DNA from: an uncultured SAR116 cluster alpha proteobacterium
GTDB lineage: Bacteria; Pseudomonadota; Alphaproteobacteria; Puniceispirillales; GCA-002684695
Direction: 5' to 3'
NCBI GenBank assembly: GCA_902612965.1
Contig: CACMFN010000008.1
Coordinates: 1 to 64,000 of the forward strand
DNA: 64,000 bases
The position numbers and the translations under genes are program-made. The notes below the pieces were generated by a model. That model worked only from the letters and a program-made list of their open reading frames with translations. It did not search any database and had not been told where the DNA came from. Shown here piece after piece: positions 23,294 to 33,226 of the stretch (its first letter is position 1; each line of letters starts with the position of its first letter).

Positions 23294-24371
23294 ATTTCTA
23301 TTCCCATTTGCCGAAAGTTTCCAATTTTTCAACGTTTTTAAATATATAACTTTTAGAACTGGTGGCGCAATTCTTACGGCTTTAATCATAAGTTTTATTT
23401 TAGGTCCTTTCTTAATCAAAACGCTCAGAAATTTTCAGAAAGAAGGCCAGCCTATAAGAATGGATGGCCCATCTGACCATATAATAAAAAAGAAAGGGAC
23501 ACCTACGATGGGAGGCATTTTAATACTTTTTGCTTCCTTAGGTTCTTCAATTTTATGGATGAAACTTGATAATCAATTTGTTTGGACTGTATTACTAATA
23601 ATGGTAGGTTTTGGCTCTATAGGAATAATTGATGATTGGATAAAACTATCCAAGAATTCCTCTTCAGGCTTAAATGGCAAGATCAAATTATCTTTGCAGA
23701 TATTAATTACAATACCAGCAATTATGTCTATAATAGAAACTTCCCCACCTGATATTTTAAGTGGATTAGCAGTACCATTCCTTAAAGATACCTTTATTAA
23801 TTTAGGGTATTTCTTTATACCATTTTCAATTTTTGTTGTGGTAGGCTCTTCAAATTCAGTAAATTTGACTGATGGACTGGATGGATTGGCCATTGTACCT
23901 GTCATGATTGCTGCTTCATGTTTTGCTTTAATAGCTTATCTAGTTGGAAATATAAATTTTTCTTCATATTTACAATTAAATTATGTGCCTGGGGTTGGTG
24001 AGATAGCAATTGTTTTAGGTGCATTATTTGGTGCTGGATTAGGTTTTCTGTGGTTTAACGCTCCACCAGCTGAAATCTTTATGGGTGATACCGGCTCATT
24101 ATCTTTAGGAGGTGTTATAGGGATATCTAGTGTAGCTACTAGACATGAACTAGTATTAGTCATAATTGGTGGTCTTTTTGTTGTAGAAACAATTTCTGTA
24201 ATCTTACAGGTTGGTTATTTTAAGTTTACAGGAAAAAGAATCTTTCTTATGGCTCCTCTTCACCATCATTTTGAACAACGAGGATGGGAAGAGTCAACAA
24301 TAGTTATAAGATTTTGGATAATTGCAGTTATTTTAGCTCTTATTGGTTTATCAACTCTGAAATTGAGATAA
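23283..24371 (+). CDS. mraY: Phospho-MurNAc-pentapeptide translocase MraY
   Basis: Integral membrane enzyme transferring phospho-MurNAc-pentapeptide to undecaprenyl phosphate (lipid I). The 362 residues have about ten membrane segments and the conserved cytoplasmic motifs [24 protein letters not shown] (DDxxK type), [10 protein letters not shown] with Mg-binding Asp, [10 protein letters not shown], and APLHHHFE near the C-terminus. Length matches E. coli MraY. It overlaps murF and precedes murD by 2 bases. Confidence 0.97.
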   Translation: MLYEFLFPFAESFQFFNVFKYITFRTGGAILTALIISFILGPFLIKTLRNFQKEGQPIRMDGPSDHIIKKKGTPTMGGILILFASLGSSILWMKLDNQFVWTVLLIMVGFGSIGIIDDWIKLSKNSSSGLNGKIKLSLQILITIPAIMSIIETSPPDILSGLAVPFLKDTFINLGYFFIPFSIFVVVGSSNSVNLTDGLDGLAIVPVMIAASCFALIAYLVGNINFSSYLQLNYVPGVGEIAIVLGALFGAGLGFLWFNAPPAEIFMGDTGSLSLGGVIGISSVATRHELVLVIIGGLFVVETISVILQVGYFKFTGKRIFLMAPLHHHFEQRGWEESTIVIRFWIIAVILALIGLSTLKLR

Positions 24372-24373
24372 GA

Positions 24374-25639
24374 ATGATGATACCTAAAAACATTGAAAAT
24401 AAAGAAATAGGATTATTAGGATTAGGGGTTTCAGGAAAATCTGCATTCAAAAGCTTAAAAGCTGGTGGAGGTAATATATATGCATATGATGATAATATTT
24501 CTAATGACCCTATAGTTATAGAACCTGACAAATGGCCATGGGAAAAATTAAATAAAATTGTTGTTTCTCCTGGCATATCACTAAATCATCCAGTTATTAA
24601 AAAAGCTGAAACATTTAAAGTAGACATCATAAATGAAATTGATATTTTTGCTAACTCAAAGCCTAAAGCAAAAGTAATAGGGGTAACAGGCACTAACGGG
24701 AAATCTACAACATCGGCTTTACTTGGACATATTTTAAATTTAAATGGATTTAAGACCAAAGTAGGAGGAAATATCGGAGAAGCCGCCACTTCAATCGACG
24801 ATCCTGGAGAAGACGGTTTTATAATATTAGAGCTTTCCTCTTTTCAACTTGAAACTTGCAGTGATTTAGAATTAGATGGTGCAATATTACTTAACATAAC
24901 CCCAGATCATCTAGACTGGCATGGAAACTTAGATAACTATTTCAATTCAAAATTAAAAATAGGAACCTTTCTAAAAGAAAGTGCGCCATTAGTTGTATCA
25001 AATACAAATAATCTAACCAAAAAAGCTTGTGAATTATTTCATAAAAATAAAATCAAAGTTATTGAAGTTTTGAAAAATGATATTTCGCATCTTCAGACAA
25101 TTCTTGAAAACAAATTTTACAATGAAAACCATTTAACGATAATACAATTATTAAAAGAATTTGGAGTTAAAAAAGATAAATCTATTGAGGCAATAAAATC
25201 ATTTAATGAGTTGCCTCACAGATTAGAGTTTTGCTATCAAAAAAACAATATAACATTCATAAACGATTCAAAAGCTACAAACGCTGAAGCAACTATCAAT
25301 GCTTTAGAAAAATATAGAAATATTTATTGGATTGCTGGTGGTATAGGAAAAACAGACGGTGTTAAGGCAACTTTAAAGCATCTAAAAAATGTAAATAAAT
25401 GTTATTTAATTGGTAAAAGTAAAAAAAATTTTTTTGAAACATTAAATTCCAAAATAGATTGCACCATCTCAGACAATTTGTCTAAGGCTTTAAGAGAAAT
25501 TTTTAAAGAAACATTAAACGATAGTAATGAAATTACTGTTCTTTTATCTCCAGCTGCATCAAGTTTTGATCAATTTATGAATTTTGAAAATAGAGGTAAT
25601 GCATTTAAATCCCTTATATCAGAGATATGGGAGCTTTAA
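24374..25639 (+). CDS. murD: UDP-MurNAc-L-Ala:D-Glu ligase MurD
   Basis: Adds D-Glu to UDP-MurNAc-L-Ala. I start at ATG 24374 (a second ATG follows immediately), 2 bases after mraY, giving 421 residues; an upstream in-frame ATG at 24284 lies inside mraY and adds 30 unrelated residues. The N-terminal Rossmann segment is EIGLLGLGVSGKSAF, the P-loop VTGTNGKSTTSAL, then LELSSFQLE, NITPDHLDWHG and NDSKATNAEAT, in family order. It is followed 4 bases later by ftsW. Confidence 0.96.
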   Translation: MMIPKNIENKEIGLLGLGVSGKSAFKSLKAGGGNIYAYDDNISNDPIVIEPDKWPWEKLNKIVVSPGISLNHPVIKKAETFKVDIINEIDIFANSKPKAKVIGVTGTNGKSTTSALLGHILNLNGFKTKVGGNIGEAATSIDDPGEDGFIILELSSFQLETCSDLELDGAILLNITPDHLDWHGNLDNYFNSKLKIGTFLKESAPLVVSNTNNLTKKACELFHKNKIKVIEVLKNDISHLQTILENKFYNENHLTIIQLLKEFGVKKDKSIEAIKSFNELPHRLEFCYQKNNITFINDSKATNAEATINALEKYRNIYWIAGGIGKTDGVKATLKHLKNVNKCYLIGKSKKNFFETLNSKIDCTISDNLSKALREIFKETLNDSNEITVLLSPAASSFDQFMNFENRGNAFKSLISEIWEL

Positions 25640-25643
25640 TGTA

Positions 25644-26753
25644 ATGTTTTTAGATAGAACTGATAAAAGCAAGGTAAGTTTATGGTGGTGGACTGTTGAT
25701 CATAAGTTGATGGGATTAGTTATTTTGCTAATAATTGGGGGAATTATGGTTTTAATGTCGGCAGGCTCCCCAGTTGCAATAAAAAAAGGGCTTGCCGAGT
25801 ATCATTTTCTAGAAAAACAAATAACATTTTTATGCGTCTCAATTCCTTTAATGATCATTATTTCAATTCAAGAAATATCAACAATAAAACGTTTCTGTTT
25901 TCTATTATTAATTTTTAGTTTTTTATGTTTAGTTTATTTAAATTTTTTTGGCATTGAAACAAATGGGGCAACCAGGTGGATTAGATTTTTTGGATTTTCA
26001 ATACAGCCGTCAGAACTAATTAAACCTTCATTCGCACTACTTAATGCTTGGTTATTATCTATCTGGGTTAACGATAAAAATAATCGTTCTTGGGTTTTTT
26101 CACTTTTTTTATTGTTTGTATTTCTCATTCTACTTTTATTGCAACCTGATGTAGGTATGAGCTTTGTCTTAGCATCTACTTGGCTTTTTCAAATTTATAT
26201 TTCTGGTGTTTCAATGTTACTTGTTTCATTGATATTAACTGCAATTTTACTGTCAGCAATTTCTAGTTACTTTTTATTTTCACATGTGAAAATAAGAGTT
26301 GATGGATTTTTGGATGGTGGAGGTTTTCAAGTAAGCAAATCATTGGACGCATTTATTAATGGAGGCATTTTTGGAAAAGGTTTTGGAGAAGGAGTTGTTA
26401 GTAAGCAGCTTCCTGATAGTCATACTGACTTTATCTTTGCAGTAGCTGGAGAGGAACTTGGGGTTTTAGGTTGCAGTCTTATTATTATTACTTATTTTTT
26501 AATTTTCCTTAGAGGAATGATGTTGTCTAGTTCTACTTCCAAAATATTTTTATTTTTGACTTGTAGTGGAATTATATTTCAGTTTTGCCTTCAAGCTCTG
26601 GTTCACATGGCTTCTACATTAAATCTTATTCCTACAAAAGGAATGACATTACCTTTTATAAGTTATGGTGGATCATCATTAATTTCTTCATCAATTTCAA
26701 TGGGAATAGTATTGGCTTTTACACGACGCCAATCAAATTATAGCAATGACTAA
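25644..26753 (+). CDS. ftsW: Septal peptidoglycan glycosyltransferase FtsW
   Basis: SEDS-family polymerase that builds septal glycan from lipid II with FtsI. I use ATG 25644 (369 residues), just after the murD stop; an earlier in-frame ATG lies within murD. About ten membrane segments are visible. SEDS motifs include GATRWIRFFGFSIQPSELIK (near 105) with the conserved Arg and PSE, LLLQPDVGMSF with the catalytic Asp region, and KGMTLPFISYGGSS near the C-terminus. It overlaps murG by 8 bases. Confidence 0.95.
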   Translation: MFLDRTDKSKVSLWWWTVDHKLMGLVILLIIGGIMVLMSAGSPVAIKKGLAEYHFLEKQITFLCVSIPLMIIISIQEISTIKRFCFLLLIFSFLCLVYLNFFGIETNGATRWIRFFGFSIQPSELIKPSFALLNAWLLSIWVNDKNNRSWVFSLFLLFVFLILLLLQPDVGMSFVLASTWLFQIYISGVSMLLVSLILTAILLSAISSYFLFSHVKIRVDGFLDGGGFQVSKSLDAFINGGIFGKGFGEGVVSKQLPDSHTDFIFAVAGEELGVLGCSLIIITYFLIFLRGMMLSSSTSKIFLFLTCSGIIFQFCLQALVHMASTLNLIPTKGMTLPFISYGGSSLISSSISMGIVLAFTRRQSNYSND

Positions 26754-27834
26754 ATCAATTATAAATATAGGGTTGGCATGTGGTGGTACTGGGGGACATA
26801 TATCTCCAGCATTAGCGTTGGCTTCAAATTTTGAAAACTATAACATTAAACCAATATTTATTACTGATGTGAGGGGTTCAAGCTTACTAAAGTCAATGTC
26901 TCATTACGTCGTTTTATCTGGGTCTCCATCTACTAAAGGTTTCACAAAAGTAATTAATATGTTAAGAATATTTTTTGGAATTTTGCAGTCTACTTATTAT
27001 CTGTATCGAACTAAAGTAAACCTTGTTATTGGTTTTGGCGGGTATACTTCAGTTCCAATTATTCTTGCTGCTAAAATTTTGAACATCCCATCAATTATTC
27101 ATGAACAAAATAAAATTTTGGGCAGAGCAAATAAATTTTGTTCATTATTTTGCAATAAAGTTGCTTTATCATTCAACTTAAAAGAAAGTGTAAAAAATCC
27201 AAAATTTGTTTTGACTGGCAATCCAGTATCTCGAGAATTTGAGAACTTTCAATATACTCGTTCAAATATCGAAAAATCAAAATTTGTTTTATTAATAATA
27301 GGTGGTAGCCAAGGTGCAAGTGTATTTTCAGAAGTCGTGCCAAAGGCTATTAAAAGTCTCCCAGAAAAAATAAAGAACAAGATATATATTTATCAGCAAT
27401 GCCGGGAAAGCGAAGAACAGGACCTTAAAAAAATATACAAAAATTTAGGCATAAAATTTACAGTTTCAAATTATTTTCATAAAATTTATGAAATTTTCAA
27501 AAAAGCTGATCTAATTATATCTAGGTCAGGAGGCTCAACCATAACTGAAATCATTGCCTCAGGAAGACCATCCTTTTTAATACCATTGCCTAATTCTTTA
27601 GACAATCACCAAAGAGAAAATGCTTATGAACTAAAAAATAATAATGCATGTATTTTATTTGAGCAAAAAGATTTTAGTGAAAAAAGCCTTTCAGAGAAAC
27701 TAAACATGGTTTTGAGTAATAGATCTTTTTTAAGGGAAATGTCTATTAATGCAAAATCTATATATAAAAAAGATGCTGCAAAAAACTTAATTGATTTGAT
27801 TTTATTAACACACAGGGAACTAATTAATGAGTAA
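26746..27834 (+). CDS. murG: Lipid II synthase MurG
   Basis: Membrane-associated GT-B glycosyltransferase adding GlcNAc to lipid I. The 362 residues include the N-terminal GGTGGHISPALALA loop (near 12), a GFGGYTSVPIILAA segment near 95, IHEQNKILGRANK near 119, GGSQGAS near 186 for UDP binding, ISRSGGSTITEI near 258, and the nucleotide-binding SLDNHQRENA near 284. It overlaps ftsW by 8 and murC by 8 bases. Confidence 0.97.
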   Translation: MTKSIINIGLACGGTGGHISPALALASNFENYNIKPIFITDVRGSSLLKSMSHYVVLSGSPSTKGFTKVINMLRIFFGILQSTYYLYRTKVNLVIGFGGYTSVPIILAAKILNIPSIIHEQNKILGRANKFCSLFCNKVALSFNLKESVKNPKFVLTGNPVSREFENFQYTRSNIEKSKFVLLIIGGSQGASVFSEVVPKAIKSLPEKIKNKIYIYQQCRESEEQDLKKIYKNLGIKFTVSNYFHKIYEIFKKADLIISRSGGSTITEIIASGRPSFLIPLPNSLDNHQRENAYELKNNNACILFEQKDFSEKSLSEKLNMVLSNRSFLREMSINAKSIYKKDAAKNLIDLILLTHRELINE

Positions 27835-29260
27835 TCTGCCACTTTCAATTGGTTTAATACATTTTATAGGCATTGGTGGTATTGGAATGTCAGGTATTGC
27901 TGAAGTTTTAAACGAACTTGGATACAAAGTTTCTGGAAGTGACATAGCGGAAAATAGCAATACTAAAAGATTAAAAGATTTAGGCATTGAAGTCTTTATA
28001 GGGCACGAAAAAACGAACGTAAGCAGCGCTCAGATAATTGTAGTATCTACAGCAATATCAAAAGATAATTCTGAACTTATTGAAGCTAAAAGTAAGAAAA
28101 TACCAATAGTACATAGAGCAGAAATGTTATGTGAACTTATGAGACTTAAGTGGTCAATCGCAATAGCTGGGACACATGGCAAAACAACAACAACATCTTT
28201 GGTTGCATCTTTATTAGATGGAGCTGATTTTGACCCAACAGTTATTAATGGAGGAATAATTAATAATTGGAAGAGTAATGCAAAAATTGGAAAAGGGGAA
28301 TGGATGGTTGTTGAAGCAGATGAGAGTGATGGTTCATTCTCTAAACTTACTCCTACAGTAGCTGTTGTAACAAATATAGATAGCGAACATTTAGATTACC
28401 ATGGCTCATTCGAAAATCTTGAAAATGCATTTAATAAATTTGTTTCATCTATTCCTTTTTATGGTTTTAAAGTTTTATGCATCGATCATCCAGTAGTCCA
28501 AAAATTAATCCCACTAAATAAAGATAGAAGATTATTAACTTATGGATTGTCGACTACAGCTGATGTCAAAGCGGCAAACATAGAATATTTTGACAATCAT
28601 ACAAGCTTTGACGTTGTACTGTCTAACAAAATACTATCTTCAGCTGAAACGTGGAAAAAGATTACTTTACCTATGCTTGGAAAGCATAATGTCTTAAATT
28701 GTCTTGCTTCTATAAGTATTGCTATTGAAATGGGCATTTCAGAGAATAGTATAAGGAATACTCTAAATAATTTTAAAGGTATAAAAAGACGCTTTGAAAG
28801 CAAAGGAGTAACCAATGATGGAATAAAAATTATAGATGATTATGGGCACCATCCTGTTGAGATAACTTATGCCCTTAGTTCAGGAAGAATTTTAGCAAGT
28901 AAAAATAAATTGATAGCAGTTTTTCAACCGCATAGGTATTCAAGGTTGAAAGATCTCTTTGATGAGTTTTGTCAATGTTTTAACAATGCAGATTATGTAT
29001 TTATAACAGATGTTTATGCAGCTGGAGAGAGTGAAATAAAAAATTTTAATAAAGAAACTCTTGCAAATGGAATTTCAGATTTTGGGCATAACAATGTTTC
29101 AATTATCAATAATGAAAATGAAATTTGTGATAAGATACTCTCTATAGCAAACCCTAATGATGTTGTTATCTTTTTAGGTGCAGGAAGTATCACTAAATGG
29201 TCTGATACAATTGTTCATCAACTTAATAATTCAGGATTAAAGAATGAAAAAATTTTCTGA
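27827..29260 (+). CDS. murC: UDP-MurNAc:L-Ala ligase MurC
   Basis: First amino-acid ligase of the stem peptide. The 477 residues contain IHFIGIGGIGMSGIAEVL at the N-terminus, P-loop AGTHGKTTTTSLV near 113, EADESDGSF near 166, TNIDSEHLDYHG near 185, and DDYGHHPVEI near 338. These are the classical MurC features. It overlaps murG by 8 bases and murB by 17 bases. Confidence 0.97.
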   Translation: MSNLPLSIGLIHFIGIGGIGMSGIAEVLNELGYKVSGSDIAENSNTKRLKDLGIEVFIGHEKTNVSSAQIIVVSTAISKDNSELIEAKSKKIPIVHRAEMLCELMRLKWSIAIAGTHGKTTTTSLVASLLDGADFDPTVINGGIINNWKSNAKIGKGEWMVVEADESDGSFSKLTPTVAVVTNIDSEHLDYHGSFENLENAFNKFVSSIPFYGFKVLCIDHPVVQKLIPLNKDRRLLTYGLSTTADVKAANIEYFDNHTSFDVVLSNKILSSAETWKKITLPMLGKHNVLNCLASISIAIEMGISENSIRNTLNNFKGIKRRFESKGVTNDGIKIIDDYGHHPVEITYALSSGRILASKNKLIAVFQPHRYSRLKDLFDEFCQCFNNADYVFITDVYAAGESEIKNFNKETLANGISDFGHNNVSIINNENEICDKILSIANPNDVVIFLGAGSITKWSDTIVHQLNNSGLKNEKIF

Positions 29261-30161
29261 ATTTTATCATGATTTAAATGGGGAATTTAAAGAAAACTTC
29301 CCTTTAGCTAATTTAACTTGGTTTAAAGTTGGTGGTCCAGCTCAAATGCTGTTTATCCCTGAAAATAAAGATGATTTAATAAACTTTATAAAAAAATGCC
29401 CAATTGAATACCCCAAAACAGTTATAGGTGCAGGGTCAAATCTTCTAATCCGTGATGGAGGGGTTCCAGGTATAGTTATATCAACGCAAAAAGTAAATTC
29501 AATAAAACCATTTGATTTAAGTTTATATGCTGAATGTGGCGCATTAGACATGACGATATCTAGAGAAGCATCAAAATATGGAATTACAGGTCTTGAGTTT
29601 CTCATTGGAATTCCAGGGACAATTGGCGGAGGCATTAAAATGAATGCAGGTTCTTATGGGATGGAAATTAAAGATATTTTGCAAGATGTTGAAGTTATTG
29701 ATTATTCTGGATCTGTCTTCAAAATTAATTCAGATGAATTAGAAATGGAATATAGAAAGAGCAATACACCTAATGATTGGTTATTCCTTTCATGCAACTT
29801 AAGAGGAGAAAAGTCTGAAAGTCATAAGATCCGATCTAGAATGAAAGAAATTATGAAAGACAGAAAAAATAATCAACCAATTAATAAATTAACTAGCGGA
29901 TCGACTTTTAAAAATCCTTATAAAATGAAATCTTGGGAACTTATTGATGACGCTGGATGTAGAGGCCTTACATTAGGAAACGCTAAAGTATCTGAAAAGC
30001 ATTGTAATTTTCTTATTAATAATGGAAAAGCAAATTCAAGTGAAATTGAAAAGTTAGGAAATATTGTAAAAGAAAAAGTACTTAAAAAATCTGGAATAAA
30101 TTTGGAATGGGAAATTATTCGAATTGGAAATGAAATAGAAAATGAGCTTGGTCATGAATAA
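29244..30161 (+). CDS. murB: UDP-N-acetylenolpyruvoylglucosamine reductase MurB
   Basis: FAD enzyme reducing enolpyruvyl-UDP-GlcNAc to UDP-MurNAc. The 305 residues show NLTWFKVGGPAQ, the FAD pyrophosphate loop VIGAGSNLLIRDGG, GIPGTIGGGIKMNAGSYG, the active-site Ser segment SGSTFKNP near 217, and DDAGCRGLTLGNAKVSEKHC near 236. It is the shorter class without the extra loop of E. coli MurB, as in alphaproteobacteria. Overlaps murC and ddl. Confidence 0.96.
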   Translation: MKKFSEFYHDLNGEFKENFPLANLTWFKVGGPAQMLFIPENKDDLINFIKKCPIEYPKTVIGAGSNLLIRDGGVPGIVISTQKVNSIKPFDLSLYAECGALDMTISREASKYGITGLEFLIGIPGTIGGGIKMNAGSYGMEIKDILQDVEVIDYSGSVFKINSDELEMEYRKSNTPNDWLFLSCNLRGEKSESHKIRSRMKEIMKDRKNNQPINKLTSGSTFKNPYKMKSWELIDDAGCRGLTLGNAKVSEKHCNFLINNGKANSSEIEKLGNIVKEKVLKKSGINLEWEIIRIGNEIENELGHE

Positions 30162-31053
30162 AATAGCTCTTTTAAAAGGTGGTCTAAATAGTGAAAATGA
30201 AGTTTCTTTAAAGACTGCTGAGGCATGCTTTTTTGCTTTAAAAGAGTTAGAATATGAAATAGTTGAGATTGATATAAAAGATCAATTTATTTCAAAAATA
30301 ATAGATAGCAAAGTGAGTAAATGTTTTAATGCATTGCATGGTTCTTTAGGTGAAAATGGCTCAATACCAGGTTTATTAAATTGTTTAAAAATCCCATATA
30401 CGCATTCTGGTGTTATGGCATCTAGCATAGCAATTAATAAAAAATTAACAAAAGAGATTTTATCCAAAAACGGAATAGCTTTTCCAAAGCCCATTAATTT
30501 GAAAATAGGTAAATATTTATTGCCACTTAATTATAATAAAAGTTTTGTAATAAAACCAAATTCAGAAGGTTCAAGCATTGGCGTCAAAATAATTCCAGAA
30601 AATTATAAAAAGGATATCTTATCTTCTGAGTGGGTTAATCCAAATGATCTCATCGCTGAGGAATTTATTTATGGCCAAGAACTGACAGTTGGTGTTTTAA
30701 ATGGAAAATCATTATGTGTTACCGAAATAATTGCAGAAAAAAATACTTTCTATGATTATAAATCAAAATATATAAAAAATGGTTCAAAACATATTATTCC
30801 AGCTGAAATTCCTGAAGAAATTCGTAAATTAGCTCTAAGTTGGGCTGAAAAATCATATCACTTCCTAAATTGCAGAGGCATAATTAGGGCTGATTTTCGA
30901 TTTGATCAAGTGACAAACAAACTTTACATGCTTGAAATAAATACACACCCAGGAATGACAGAAACCTCATTAATACCAGAGCAAGCCGAGTATTGTGGGA
31001 TTTCTTTTCTTGAACTAATTAAATTAATTATGGAGGTGGCTAGATGCGATTAA
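30154..31053 (+). CDS. ddl: D-alanine--D-alanine ligase
   Basis: ATP-grasp enzyme making D-Ala-D-Ala for MurF. I start at ATG 30154 (299 residues), where the family-typical KIALLKGGLNSENEVSL begins; an ATG four codons earlier (30142) is possible. Motifs: HGSLGENGSIPG near 64, KPNSEGSSIGVKI near 133, and the metal-binding EINTHPGMTETSL near the C-terminus. The 3' end contains a GGAGGTGG ribosome site for ftsQ, with which it overlaps by 10 bases. Confidence 0.95.
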   Translation: MNKIALLKGGLNSENEVSLKTAEACFFALKELEYEIVEIDIKDQFISKIIDSKVSKCFNALHGSLGENGSIPGLLNCLKIPYTHSGVMASSIAINKKLTKEILSKNGIAFPKPINLKIGKYLLPLNYNKSFVIKPNSEGSSIGVKIIPENYKKDILSSEWVNPNDLIAEEFIYGQELTVGVLNGKSLCVTEIIAEKNTFYDYKSKYIKNGSKHIIPAEIPEEIRKLALSWAEKSYHFLNCRGIIRADFRFDQVTNKLYMLEINTHPGMTETSLIPEQAEYCGISFLELIKLIMEVARCD

Positions 31054-31874
31054 TAGTTCCATATTTTTATGACAACAAGGAGAAAGATGTTACTTTTCAT
31101 AAGCCAAAATCACTTTTGACAAGAAGTTTTATTAAAATTTTTATGCTAGTATTTTTAGGTCCAATATTTTTTTGTTACATAATTTTATCAAGCTCAAATT
31201 TTTCATTATTTATAGATTTAGATAATTTTATTTCTAAAAATTTAGACATAAAGCAATCTACGAAGTTAAAAGAAATACATGTTATTGGAAGAGAAAATAT
31301 AAATAAATCTGTTTTACTTGAAGCGCTTGAATTAAATAACGAAACACCAATGACTAGTATTAATGTTTCTTTACTAAAAGAAAAAATTCTTTCTATTGGC
31401 TGGGTCAAAGATGTAATTGTTGAGAGAAGAATGCCAAATACACTTATTATTAAAATTGAAGAATATAAACCTTTTGCTCTTCTTCAAACTAAAGATATGC
31501 ATATTATAATTTCTTCAGAAGGTAAGAAAATATCGGTGAATAATGGAAATTTTAATTATCTTCCTGTCATAACTGGTTTAGGCGCTGAAAAACATGCAGC
31601 AAAAATGTTAAATATCCTTAGTTCTGAGCCAAACCTTTTTCATCAAGTTTGGGCGATTAGCTATATAGGCAAAAGAAGATGGGATGTTTCTCTAAGAAGC
31701 GGTGTAGAAATAAAATTACCAGAAAAAAATCCGTCTGAAGCTTGGGCAAAATTATCTGAAATGGATAGATCAGAGTCTCTTCTATCAAGAGAAATCAACG
31801 TTATAGATTTAAGAAAAAATGGTTATCTCATTATAAAACCATCAGAAAATTATATCGCAGAAAGAAGCACTTAA
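31044..31874 (+). CDS. ftsQ: Cell division protein FtsQ
   Basis: Bitopic divisome protein of 276 residues: a cytoplasmic N-terminus (about 1-30), one membrane segment (about 32-52), a POTRA domain (about 72-142; LKEIHVIGRENINKSVLLEA then IGWVKDVIVERRMPNTL), and the FtsQ beta domain ending in NVIDLRKNGYLIIKPSE. Identity is supported by position between ddl and ftsA. GGAGG near 31032 serves as ribosome site. It starts 10 bases inside ddl. Confidence 0.93.
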   Translation: MRLIVPYFYDNKEKDVTFHKPKSLLTRSFIKIFMLVFLGPIFFCYIILSSSNFSLFIDLDNFISKNLDIKQSTKLKEIHVIGRENINKSVLLEALELNNETPMTSINVSLLKEKILSIGWVKDVIVERRMPNTLIIKIEEYKPFALLQTKDMHIIISSEGKKISVNNGNFNYLPVITGLGAEKHAAKMLNILSSEPNLFHQVWAISYIGKRRWDVSLRSGVEIKLPEKNPSEAWAKLSEMDRSESLLSREINVIDLRKNGYLIIKPSENYIAERST

Positions 31875-31876
31875 CT

Positions 31877-33130
31877 ATGTTTAACTTTTTTAAATCAAAT
31901 AAATTAAGTAGTGTAATAACAGTTATTGATATTGGCTCATCTAAGATCACTTGCTTAATTGCAAAAATAAATGAACAAAACCAAGAATATGAAGTTATTG
32001 GCAATAGTCAGAATATTTCAAAGGGTTTTAGATTAGGTAATGTTACAAATATAGAAGATCTTTCAACATGTATTGCTAAAGCTGTTTCTGCATCAGAAAA
32101 AATGGCAGGAATTTCAATTAATAAAGCACATATAGTTTTCAATGGTGGCAAACAATCGTCAATGATCCATAATTCTGAAACACCAATAGTAAATGGTGAA
32201 ATTAATGACAATGAAATTCAAAAACTAATTGGAAATTGTATACATAATGCCACTTCACCAAATTTAAAGTTACTTCACGCAATACCTGTTAAATTTTTTA
32301 TTGACGAAAGCTCATCAATAAAAAATCCGAAAGGTATGGTAGGGCATATTCTAAAAGGTGAAGTAAACATATGTAGTATAAGTGAATCAACATTAAGTAA
32401 TATTGCTAGAATAATTGAGAGAAATCATATTGAAATAGAGAGTTTTATCTCTTCAACCTACTCAAATGGATTTAGCAGTTTAAATAAAGAGGAATTAAGA
32501 CTTGGTTGTGCTTTAATTGATATTGGAGCGAGTACAACAGGTGTTGGTGTATTTTATGAAGACAGTTTAATTTATTCTTTTGATTTACCTTTAGGTGGAT
32601 ACAATATTACAAATGATATAGCATCTGGTCTAGCTACTACAATTACAGAAGCAGAGAGAATTAAAGTACTACACGGCAACTTGTATAATTCAACTTTTTC
32701 TTCTAATGAGCAAATAAATATAGCTAGTCAAGATCAAAATAATACTAATGCTTATCAAACAGTCTCAATTGGTATTATTAATGAAATTATAAAGGCTAGA
32801 ATTTCTGAAATTTTCGAGATTATTGAAAAACATTTAAAAATAAAAAAATATGACCATTTTCTTAAAACTAAAGTTGTTTTCACTGGTGGTTCTTCTCAAA
32901 TTACTGGCTTGGAGGAGATATCTAAAAATTTGCTTTCAAGATTTACAAGGGTAAGCTCTCCTGTAAGATTAAATGGACTTCCTGATGCAGCCTGTACTTC
33001 TAACTTTGCTTCAGTAATTGGAGCGCTTTTATCCATTAATAAAAGTAGCGCTTTAAATAATAATATTAATTTAAACGAAAAATTATATTCATTTCAAAAA
33101 CTATATAGATGGATGGTTACAAATGTGTAG
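31877..33130 (+). CDS. ftsA: Cell division protein FtsA
   Basis: Actin-like ATPase that tethers FtsZ to the membrane and recruits the divisome. The 417 residues include the phosphate-1 motif VIDIGSSKITCLIAK (about 16-30), the 1C region, phosphate-2 ALIDIGASTTGVGVF near 213, and the adenosine motif VVFTGGSSQITGL near 334. The C-terminal tail (KLYRWMVTNV) is amphipathic with aromatic and basic residues, fitting the membrane-targeting helix. It begins 2 bases after ftsQ. Confidence 0.95.
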   Translation: MFNFFKSNKLSSVITVIDIGSSKITCLIAKINEQNQEYEVIGNSQNISKGFRLGNVTNIEDLSTCIAKAVSASEKMAGISINKAHIVFNGGKQSSMIHNSETPIVNGEINDNEIQKLIGNCIHNATSPNLKLLHAIPVKFFIDESSSIKNPKGMVGHILKGEVNICSISESTLSNIARIIERNHIEIESFISSTYSNGFSSLNKEELRLGCALIDIGASTTGVGVFYEDSLIYSFDLPLGGYNITNDIASGLATTITEAERIKVLHGNLYNSTFSSNEQINIASQDQNNTNAYQTVSIGIINEIIKARISEIFEIIEKHLKIKKYDHFLKTKVVFTGGSSQITGLEEISKNLLSRFTRVSSPVRLNGLPDAACTSNFASVIGALLSINKSSALNNNINLNEKLYSFQKLYRWMVTNV

Positions 33131-33226
33131 AGAAATTTAATGTTAATAATTATTTTCATTAATTTAATCAGATCAAAAAAGAAATCTGAAATAATAAAAA
33201 TTTTAACTTTTTTATAGGAGACTATT

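Noticed and set aside
24284..24373. N-terminal extension of MurD into mraY
   Set aside because: The 30 extra residues are translated from mraY in another frame; ATG 24374 matches the family N-terminus.
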